From NCBI GenBank assembly GCA_012838715.1, contig DUOR01000128.1, positions 1-7,128 of the forward strand: DNA of 7,128 nucleotides. The letters are read 5' to 3'. Origin of the DNA: Actinomycetales bacterium (lineage in GTDB: Bacteria; Actinomycetota; Actinomycetes; Mycobacteriales; Mycobacteriaceae). This document shows positions 1 to 4,385 of the stretch, one piece after another. Within the stretch, counting starts at the first letter, position 1. Every line of letters starts with the position of its first letter. The notes beneath the pieces were generated by a model that saw nothing but the letters and a program-made list of their open reading frames with translations, made no database searches and was not told the DNA's origin. A program made the position numbers and the translations under genes.

Positions 1-437
1 AGGCCATGGTCAAGGTCATCGACATCGACCTGGACCGCCGCCGCATCTCCCTGTCGCTGAAGCAGGCCGACGAGGACTTCACCGAGGAGTTCGACCCGAC
101 CAAGTACGGCATGGGCGATTCCTACGATGAGCAGGGCAACTACATCTTCCCGGAGGGCTTCGACGCGGAGACCAACGAGTGGATGGAGGGCTTCGAGACC
201 CAGCGCGCCGAGTGGGAGGCCCGCTACGCCGAGGCGGAGCGCCACCACCAGATGCACGCCGCCCAGATCGAGCGTCACCGCGAGCAGGCCGCCGAGGCCG
301 CCGCGACCCCGTCGAACTACTCTTCCGAGACCACCGAGGACGCCCCCGCGGCGACCGAGGCCCCGGCCGAGTCCGGCGGCACCCTGGCTTCGGACGAGCA
401 GCTCGCCGCCCTGCGCGCGCGCCTGTCCGGCAACTAA
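1..437 (+). CDS. rpsA: 30S ribosomal protein S1, C-terminal part (5' end outside window)
   Basis: S1 binds mRNA and helps load it on the 30S subunit. Only the last 144 or so codons are here; the frame is already open at the left edge (codons start at base 3), so the methionine at base 6 is internal. The first residues, MVKVIDIDLDRRRISLSLKQ, are the closing strands of the last S1 (OB-fold) repeat. They are followed by the actinobacterial S1 tail: an acidic and aromatic segment (KYG, then DEQGNYIFPEGFD and NEWMEGFE), a charged helix rich in Glu, Arg and His, then a low-complexity Ala/Pro/Glu/Thr stretch. The protein ends in DEQLAALRARLSGN, a short helix I recall at the end of many actinobacterial S1 proteins. 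The stop is TAA at 435-437. A palindrome and a strong terminator follow, so rpsA is not co-transcribed with anything downstream. Seen: sequence and tail. Known: family role. Confidence 0.96.
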   Translation, partial: AMVKVIDIDLDRRRISLSLKQADEDFTEEFDPTKYGMGDSYDEQGNYIFPEGFDAETNEWMEGFETQRAEWEARYAEAERHHQMHAAQIERHREQAAEAAATPSNYSSETTEDAPAATEAPAESGGTLASDEQLAALRARLSGN

Positions 438-458
438 GCCGACCACCGCACGCCCCGC

Positions 459-478
459 CGGCGGGAACGTTCCCGCCG
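459..478. repeat. 20-bp perfect palindrome after rpsA
   Basis: The arms CGGCGGGAAC and GTTCCCGCCG are exact reverse complements with no spacer. In RNA it would fold as an 8-bp stem with an ACGT loop. It sits 21 bases after the rpsA stop and 16 bases before the terminator hairpin. No T-run follows it, so it is not a terminator alone; it could protect the 3' end of the mRNA or be a protein-binding site. Confidence 0.6.
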
Positions 479-494
479 CCGGCCGCGTGACGTG

Positions 495-538
495 AACCCC
501 GGCCCCATCCTCTCCGTGAGGGTGGGGCCGGGGTTTCT
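495..538 (+). terminator. Rho-independent terminator of rpsA
   Basis: A 13-bp perfect stem pairs AACCCCGGCCCCA (495-507) with TGGGGCCGGGGTT (523-535). After a T/G pair it is extended by CCTC (509-512) with GAGG (518-521), leaving the loop TCCGT. A short pyrimidine-rich stretch follows (TTTCTCCTTTCC, 534-545). The hairpin also lies 30 bases past the probable end of the convergent minus-strand gene and might serve both sides, but only two Ts follow it on the minus strand. Confidence 0.88.
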
Positions 539-564
539 CCTTTCCGCTTGCCGACGGCGGCCCG

Positions 565-1168
565 CTACCAGATTCGCGCGATGCCCGGGCCGGCGATGGG
601 CGGCACCCCGTCGACGATGGCGCTCTCCGGCAGCAGGTGCCACAGCAGGGCGTCCCGGTAGATGTCGCGGCGCTGCTCTTCGGCGCCGGGACTCGGCGGC
701 GTTGCTCAGCGTGGTCCAGGAGCGGTCCTCGGCGATGATGCGTTCGTCGGCGACGCCGTTGTCCAGCAGCCACCGGCGCATCGACGACGCCTCGGTCACC
801 CCGTTGCCGGTGTCCCCGCCGGTGACCAGCACCGGCACGGACGGATGGGCGTTGGCCTCCGCCAGCCCGGTCTCCATCCGCTGGACGACCTTCGCCGGCA
901 GGGTCCCGTCGGCAAGCACACCGCCACCGAGGATGGTCAGGTGCGTGGAGGGGTTGGCGTAATCCGGCGTGGCGACGGGATCATGGATGGCGCCGAGCAC
1001 GGCGGCCACCGCGGCGCGGCGCTGCCCGGGGAGCTGCGCCAGGAGCGCGTCGCGGCCGACGGCGTCGCCCAGGTAATCGGCGACGATGACGCCCGCGCCC
1101 ACCGGATCCACCGGCGGCGCCTGCGCGACGTCGAGGCTCGGCGGCAGCAGCTCCGGCGGGATCGCCAC
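565..1168 (-). pseudogene. DUF218/YdcF-family protein gene, frameshifted and missing an internal segment
   Basis: Reading from a GTG at 1168, the product shows family landmarks: ILGGG (residues 79-83), a VTGG turn, then EASSMRRWLLDNGV, ERIIAEDRS and TTLSNAAES. After this serine (codon 689-691) the frame gives low-quality Arg/Ala-rich residues and runs on to a stop at 434 inside the rpsA end. In the neighbouring frame, from about 684 down, a sensible C-terminus appears: AEEQRRDIYRDALLWHLLPE, then a stretch ending GPGIARIW, with a TAG stop at 565-567. A frame change between about 695 and 670 therefore splits the gene. The family's conserved block (VLLVTSxxHxxRA-like) expected between the two halves is absent, which suggests a deletion whose length is not a multiple of three. 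No Shine-Dalgarno precedes 1168; a GTG at 1233, in another frame, fits the local promoter better. YdcF-family proteins are usually membrane-associated and poorly characterised. Family call fairly sure; decay likely, though a sequencing error is possible. Confidence 0.72.
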
Positions 1169-1239
1169 CGGGACGTCGGCGGAACCGACGAGCGGGGATG
1201 TTGTGGGAGCGGCGGAGGGTTTCCCGTGGTCACGGCGAA

Positions 1240-1245
1240 AACGTA
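1240..1245 (-). promoter_or_regulatory. Possible -10 box of the DUF218 gene (leaderless GTG start at 1233)
   Basis: On the minus strand TACGTT fits the actinobacterial TAnnnT -10 pattern. It is followed by six bases (TTCGCC) and a GTG at 1233-1231, the same layout as upstream of uvrB. That GTG opens the frame MTTGNPPPLPQHP, which is not the frame of the recognisable DUF218 domain. Only a pattern match. Confidence 0.35.
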
Positions 1246-1291
1246 ACCCCTCTGAGCCGGTCCCGCACGCCGGATCACGCGAGGCCGGGTG

Positions 1292-1330
1292 CGCTGTTGC
1301 CGGCGGGGCCCGGCAGCCGCGGTGACAGCG
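1292..1330. repeat. Nested inverted repeat in the divergent intergenic region
   Basis: TGCCGG (1298-1303) pairs with CCGGCA (1310-1315) around a CGGGGC loop, and outside it CGCTGT (1292-1297) pairs with ACAGCG (1325-1330) with an unpaired stretch on one side. There is no T-run. In DNA this GC-rich such an arrangement can arise by chance. Apart from this, the 1377-1400 inverted repeat and the coaE promoter, I see nothing defined in the 1246-1422 stretch and no convincing small ORF. Confidence 0.3.
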
Positions 1331-1376
1331 GTTTACCCCGGATTGATGGGGCCGGAAAAATCAGAATCCCTGTCTC

Positions 1377-1400
1377 GCAACGGAAATGCGCCCCCGTTGC
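1377..1400. promoter_or_regulatory. 7-bp inverted repeat upstream of the coaE promoter (candidate operator)
   Basis: GCAACGG (1377-1383) and CCGTTGC (1394-1400) are perfect reverse complements separated by 10 bases. The centre lies about 47 bases upstream of the predicted coaE transcription start, a usual place for an activator or repressor dimer. No known regulator motif is recognised, so the role is inference. Confidence 0.4.
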
Positions 1401-1422
1401 ATCTTTGCGGAAACTATTGGCC

Positions 1423-1428
1423 TATTGT
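1423..1428 (+). promoter_or_regulatory. -10 box of coaE, predicted leaderless start
   Basis: TATTGT fits TAnnnT and is followed by exactly seven bases (TGCCCCC) before the ATG at 1436. Transcription would start at or next to the A of the start codon. A partial copy, TATTGG, lies eight bases upstream (1415-1420). No -35 hexamer is convincing, which is common in corynebacteria. Confidence 0.6.
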
Positions 1429-1435
1429 TGCCCCC

Positions 1436-2278
1436 ATGTTGAAAGTCGGATTAACCGGAGGCATGGGCAGCGGCAAGTCGTCCGTTGCCGCGCGGCTGCG
1501 CGAGCTCGGCGCCCGCATCATCGACGCCGACGCCATCGCGCGCGAAATCGTCGAGCCCGGAAAGCCGGCGCTGAAGGAGCTCGTCGACGCTTTCGGCAAG
1601 GACATCCTCCTGCCGGACGGTCACCTGAACCGCAGTCGCCTCGCCGGGCGCGCGTTCGTCTCCAAGGAGGCGACCGCCAAGCTCAACGCGATCACCCATC
1701 CGCGCATCGCCGCGCGCACGAAGGATCTTTTCGACGAAGCCGGCGACAAGGACATCGTCGTCCATGACATGCCGCTGCTCATCGAGAACGACATCGCCGC
1801 GGACTGCCACATCGTCGTGGTCGTCCATGCACCCGTCGACGTCCGGGTCGCGCGGCTCGTCGAGTCGCGGGGCGTGGAGGAGGTCGACGCGCGCCGCCGC
1901 ATCGCCGCCCAGATCGGCGACGACGAGCGCCTCGCCGCCGCCGACGTCGTGCTGGACAACTCCGGCACGCCCGCGATGCTCCGCCGTCAGGTCGACGACC
2001 TGTACAACGACCGGCTGGTCCCGTTCCTCAACGGGGTGCACGTCGTGGACCCGCCGAAGGTCCGCTCCCGCGGCCGCATCGACCGCGAGGTCGGCCGCGT
2101 GGAACGCCAGCTCGGCGTGCGGGTCAAGGGTTCGGTGCTGACCGGCGATCGGCTGGTCCTCACCGTCGACGGCCCGCCCAACGTCGCCGGCCACCCGTGG
2201 CGAAAGAAGGGCCGCCACTGGGAGAGCATGGACCCCGGAAATCCCGTCACCCTCGTCCCGCAGAGAGAGGACACGTAA
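1436..2278 (+). CDS. coaE: Dephospho-CoA kinase with an 80-residue C-terminal extension
   Basis: CoaE phosphorylates the 3'-hydroxyl of dephospho-CoA with ATP, the last step of coenzyme A synthesis, in the cytoplasm. Visible motifs: the P-loop GLTGGMGSGKS (residues 5-15), IIDADAIAREIV with D30 and D32 (the substrate/metal-site Asp pair), THPRI (87-91), DMPLLIE (111-117), and the lid region RRRIAAQIGDDERLAAADVV followed by DNSGT. The frame is open upstream to 1289, but the kinase begins at the ATG at 1436, which also fits the leaderless promoter. The kinase ends near residue 200, the usual family length. Residues 201-280 are an extra Arg- and Val-rich tail ending in WRKKGRHWESMDPGNPVTL (255-273), which recalls the conserved end of UPF0157/GrpB domains found fused to mycobacterial CoaE. 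The tail has the codon use of the rest of the gene, so it is probably translated. A terminator follows, so transcription appears monocistronic. Confidence 0.95.
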   Translation: MLKVGLTGGMGSGKSSVAARLRELGARIIDADAIAREIVEPGKPALKELVDAFGKDILLPDGHLNRSRLAGRAFVSKEATAKLNAITHPRIAARTKDLFDEAGDKDIVVHDMPLLIENDIAADCHIVVVVHAPVDVRVARLVESRGVEEVDARRRIAAQIGDDERLAAADVVLDNSGTPAMLRRQVDDLYNDRLVPFLNGVHVVDPPKVRSRGRIDREVGRVERQLGVRVKGSVLTGDRLVLTVDGPPNVAGHPWRKKGRHWESMDPGNPVTLVPQREDT

Positions 2279-2280
2279 CG

Positions 2281-2348
2281 CACGCAGGGCAGCGGCTCGC
2301 GCAGGGCAGTGGCTTACGCAGGTCAGTGACTCACGCAGGCCCGTAACT
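2281..2348. repeat. Four degenerate 17-bp tandem repeats after coaE
   Basis: Units lie at 2281-2297, 2298-2314, 2315-2331 and 2332-2348. They read CACGCAGGGCAGCGGCT, CGCGCAGGGCAGTGGCT, TACGCAGGTCAGTGACT and CACGCAGGCCCGTAACT; CGCAGG is invariant at unit positions 3-8. A fifth partial copy, CTCGCACC, follows at 2349. The array starts two bases after the coaE stop and ends just before the terminator, so it would be transcribed in the 3' untranslated region. The 17-bp period is not a multiple of three, so it is not a coding repeat. Confidence 0.85.
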
Positions 2349-2360
2349 CTCGCACCGATG

Positions 2361-2391
2361 AACCCGGTCGCCATCCCGGCGGCCGGGTTTT
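2361..2391 (+). terminator. Rho-independent terminator of coaE
   Basis: A 12-pair stem joins AACCCGGTCGCC (2361-2372) to GGCGGCCGGGTT (2378-2389) with one T/G wobble and the loop ATCCC, followed by TTTT (2388-2391). It separates coaE from the zinc-protein gene. Confidence 0.85.
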
Positions 2392-2446
2392 CCCGTGCCC
2401 GGAATCGCCGGATTGGGCGCGACGGCACCCGCCGCCGGGCGGCTAG

Positions 2447-2463
2447 TTGAAAACCATTCCCAA
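2447..2463. promoter_or_regulatory. Zur-box-like operator
   Basis: The 17-mer TTGAAAACCATTCCCAA is an imperfect palindrome. Its inner 15 bases (2448-2462) match the actinobacterial Zur consensus as I recall it, TGAAAATSATTWTCA, at 12 of 15 positions. It lies immediately upstream of the TAGCAT -10 box, where a bound repressor would block RNA polymerase. The downstream product resembles a zinc chaperone, which makes zinc-dependent repression by Zur plausible. The consensus is from memory and binding is inferred. Confidence 0.55.
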
Positions 2464-2464
2464 T

Positions 2465-2470
2465 TAGCAT
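2465..2470 (+). promoter_or_regulatory. -10 box of the AztD-like gene
   Basis: TAGCAT fits TAnnnT. The predicted transcription start, 6-8 bases further on (2477-2479), falls inside or after the first ATG (2474). This favours the second in-frame ATG at 2483 as the true start, with a very short leader. No Shine-Dalgarno is visible for either. Confidence 0.45.
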
Positions 2471-2473
2471 TTA

Positions 2474-3772
2474 ATGACACGCATGTTCATTAAGCGTTCA
2501 TCCGTCGGCGCGCTCGCCGCCGCATCCCTGTTCCTCGTCTCCTGCTCCGCCGACTCGCCGGGGGAGGGGAACGCCGACGCGTCGGCAAGCGATCCCTCCG
2601 CCGCCGCGGCCACGCCCGCGGTTACCACCGCCACCACGGAGGCGGACGTCTCCGAGGTCCGCTCCGCGCAGCCCCGCCTGGCCATCAGCCACGACGGCGG
2701 CGTCATGGTCCTCGAGGCCGGCGACCTCGACGACGGCACCGCCCCTGAGGTCATCGCCGACCTGCCCGCCGAGGGCTACCTCCGCCTGTCGCACGCAGGC
2801 GACGGCCGCCATGTGTTCGTGTCCACCGACGACGGCTTCGCGGCGCTCGACATGGGCACCCACACCCGCGCGCACGGCGACCACGGCCACCACTACGCCG
2901 GAGACCCCGTCTTCACCGGCTTCCACCTCGCCGCGGACAAGCCCGGCCACGTCGTCGCCGGCGACGACTCCGCCGTCTTCTTCGACGACGAGACCGGCGA
3001 CGTCACCACCGTCCGCCTCACCGGCATGGACGCGGTCGACCACTTCCGGCTGCCCGCCCACCACGGCATCGCGGTCCTCGGCGACGACGGCACCTACATG
3101 GTCACCATTGCCGACGACGAGGGATCCCGCACCGGCATCGCGCAGGTCGACGCCGACGGTCAGGAGATCGAGCGCCACGAGAACTGCCCCGGCGCCCACG
3201 GCGCTCAGGAGACCGCCGCCGGCATCTTCGTCGGCTGCTCCGACGGCGGCGTCATCTACCGCGACGGCGAGGTGACCAAGGTGACCTCGCCCGACGCGTA
3301 CGGGCGCATCGGCAACCAGGCCGGCTCCGCGGAGTCCGAGTACCTCCTCGGCGACTACAAGTCCGACGCCGACGCCGCCGACAACGGCGACCTGGAGCGC
3401 CCGGAGCAGGTGTCCATCATCAACGCGGAGACCGGCGACCTGCGCCTCGTCGACCTCGGCACCTCCTACACCTTCCGCTCGCTGGCCATGAACGACGAAG
3501 GCCTCGCCGTGGTGCTGGGCACCGACGGCAAGCTGCACGTCATCGACGCCGAGTCGGCCGAGGTCATCCGCACCATCGACGTCATCGAGGAATGGGAGGA
3601 GTCCGAGGAGTGGCAGGACCCGCGCCCGGCGCTGGCCGTCTCCGGTGACGTCGCCTACGTGACCGACCCCGCCACCAACGAGGTCCACGTCGTCGACCTC
3701 ACCGGCGAGCACGACGCCCTCACCGCCGAGCTGCCGGAAACCCCGGACGAGATCCTGGCCACCGAGGGGTAG
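2474..3772 (+). CDS. AztD-like zinc-binding beta-propeller lipoprotein
   Basis: The protein is exported and lipid-anchored: KR (7-8) precedes a hydrophobic segment and the lipobox LVSC (21-24), with C24 as the acylation site. A disordered Ala/Ser/Thr/Asp-rich linker runs to about residue 60. The rest repeats short strand motifs such as RLAISHDGGVMVLEAGDL, GRHVFVSTDDGFAALDMG, LHVIDAESAEVIRTIDV and ATNEVHVVDL, typical of a beta-propeller. H130, H134, H137, H139 and H140 form a His cluster (AHGDHGHHY), and HENCPGAHG with C238, plus C255 in FVGCSDGG, looks like a disulfide-bridged site. As I recall the family, this combination matches AztD, the zinc metallochaperone that hands zinc to the solute-binding protein AztC of an ABC importer. 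No aztABC genes are adjacent. A Zur-box-like site precedes the gene. The first ATG gives 432 residues; the ATG at 2483 (429 residues) fits the promoter better and keeps the signal peptide. Alternative: a secreted propeller of other metal specificity. Confidence 0.8.
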   Translation: MTRMFIKRSSVGALAAASLFLVSCSADSPGEGNADASASDPSAAAATPAVTTATTEADVSEVRSAQPRLAISHDGGVMVLEAGDLDDGTAPEVIADLPAEGYLRLSHAGDGRHVFVSTDDGFAALDMGTHTRAHGDHGHHYAGDPVFTGFHLAADKPGHVVAGDDSAVFFDDETGDVTTVRLTGMDAVDHFRLPAHHGIAVLGDDGTYMVTIADDEGSRTGIAQVDADGQEIERHENCPGAHGAQETAAGIFVGCSDGGVIYRDGEVTKVTSPDAYGRIGNQAGSAESEYLLGDYKSDADAADNGDLERPEQVSIINAETGDLRLVDLGTSYTFRSLAMNDEGLAVVLGTDGKLHVIDAESAEVIRTIDVIEEWEESEEWQDPRPALAVSGDVAYVTDPATNEVHVVDLTGEHDALTAELPETPDEILATEG

Positions 3773-3797
3773 GACGGGCATCGGGTGGGACGGGCAT
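3772..3797. repeat. 10-bp direct repeat before the nitrobindin gene
   Basis: GGACGGGCAT occurs at 3772-3781 and again at 3788-3797. The first copy begins on the last base of the AztD-like stop codon. It may be a small duplication; no function is evident. Confidence 0.5.
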
Positions 3798-3805
3798 GGC
3801 GCCGG

Positions 3806-3811
3806 TAATCT
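3806..3811 (+). promoter_or_regulatory. -10 box of the nitrobindin-like gene, predicted leaderless
   Basis: TAATCT fits TAnnnT and is followed by seven bases (CGGGGCC) and the ATG at 3819, the same spacing as at coaE. No Shine-Dalgarno is present. Since no terminator lies between 3772 and 3819, read-through from the upstream gene is also possible. Confidence 0.55.
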
Positions 3812-3818
3812 CGGGGCC

Positions 3819-4304
3819 ATGAACCTGCACCCCCTGGTCACAGAGTTCTCGTTCCTCATCGGCACCTGGCAGGGCGCCGGCCGGGGCGATTACCCCACCA
3901 TCGACGCCTTCCGGTACCGCGAGACCCTGACCTTCGCGTTCATCCCGGGCAAGCCGTTCCTGCGTTACGAGCAGAAGACGATGGGCGCCGAGGACACCCC
4001 GATGCACACCGAGTGCGGGTTCCTCCGGCCCATCGGCGACGGCCGCGTGGAGTTCACCCTCGCGCAGCCGACCGGCCAGACCGAGCTGCTGGAGGGCGCG
4101 GTCACCGACGGCGACGACGGTGAGCTCTTCATCGAGCTCGGCACCTCCACGGTGGTCAATTCGACCTCCGCGAAGCAGGTCGACGCCACTTCGCGCACCT
4201 ACGTCGTCGACGCCGACCGCACCGCCCTCGTCACCGAATTCGGCATGGCGGCGGTGGGGCAGCCGATGCAGCGCCACCTCGTCAGCGAGCTGACCAAGCA
4301 GTAG
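3819..4304 (+). CDS. Nitrobindin-family heme-binding beta-barrel protein (peroxynitrite isomerase-like)
   Basis: Nitrobindins are small cytoplasmic fatty-acid-binding-protein-like beta-barrels that carry ferric heme b and are reported to isomerise peroxynitrite to nitrate. The 161-residue product has the family's usual length and its N-terminal signature FLIGTWQGAGRGDYPTI (residues 12-28). The C-terminal strand MQRHLVSELTK contains H153, which aligns with the proximal heme-ligand histidine. RYEQKT and MHTECGFLRPIGDGRVEFTLAQPTG are also family-like. The start at 3819 is preferred because it is 15 residues before the signature motif and fits the leaderless promoter. The gene stands 46 bases after the AztD-like gene on the same strand and is followed by a strong hairpin. 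There is no signal peptide or membrane segment. Family assignment is firm; substrate and physiological role in this organism are inferred. Confidence 0.92.
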   Translation: MNLHPLVTEFSFLIGTWQGAGRGDYPTIDAFRYRETLTFAFIPGKPFLRYEQKTMGAEDTPMHTECGFLRPIGDGRVEFTLAQPTGQTELLEGAVTDGDDGELFIELGTSTVVNSTSAKQVDATSRTYVVDADRTALVTEFGMAAVGQPMQRHLVSELTKQ

Positions 4305-4320
4305 CCGCTTGCCGACGCCA

Positions 4321-4367
4321 CCCGGCCCCCATCCACCCCTGCGAACGGGTGTGCGATGGGGGCCGGG
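4321..4367 (+). terminator. Terminator hairpin between the nitrobindin gene and uvrB
   Basis: CCCGGCCCCCATC (4321-4333) pairs perfectly with GATGGGGGCCGGG (4355-4367), and inside it CACCC (4334-4338) pairs with GGGTG (4347-4351). No good T-run follows (CGCTTGTAG), so it may be weak or work with other factors. Its right arm lies only 6 bases before the uvrB -10 box, so it covers the -35 area of that promoter. Confidence 0.65.
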
Positions 4368-4373
4368 CGCTTG

Positions 4374-4379
4374 TAGGGT
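4374..4379 (+). promoter_or_regulatory. -10 box of uvrB, predicted leaderless
   Basis: TAGGGT fits TAnnnT and is followed by six bases (GGGGCC) and the ATG at 4386. The GGGG is too close to the start codon to act as a normal Shine-Dalgarno. I see no LexA (SOS) box in the 80 bases upstream. Confidence 0.55.
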
Positions 4380-4385
4380 GGGGCC

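Noticed and set aside
434..564. Extension of the DUF218 open frame to the stop at 434
   Set aside because: It results from the frameshift and reads through the terminator and palindrome; the natural stop in the restored frame is at 565-567.
662..1246. Plus-strand open frame of 194 codons across the DUF218 region
   Set aside because: Arg/Gly/His-rich shadow sequence; the recognisable family motifs are on the minus strand.
1289..1435. Upstream extension of the coaE frame to the ATG at 1289
   Set aside because: The extra 49 residues show no CoaE similarity, and the P-loop is expected within about ten residues of the start, which the ATG at 1436 satisfies.
2281..2356. CRISPR array
   Set aside because: The repeat units are contiguous without spacers, only 17 bp long and degenerate, so this is a simple tandem repeat.
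1451..2470. Minus-strand open frame of 339 codons opposite coaE
   Set aside because: coaE is certain on the plus strand; the antisense product has no motif and runs across the tandem repeats and terminator.
2498..3865. Minus-strand open frame of 455 codons opposite the AztD-like gene
   Set aside because: Composition is Gly/Val/Asp-rich shadow sequence; the plus strand has a signal peptide, lipobox and family motifs.
4305..4385. SOS (LexA) box upstream of uvrB
   Set aside because: I looked for a TCGAAC...GTTCGA-type dyad and found none, so SOS control is not supported from this sequence.
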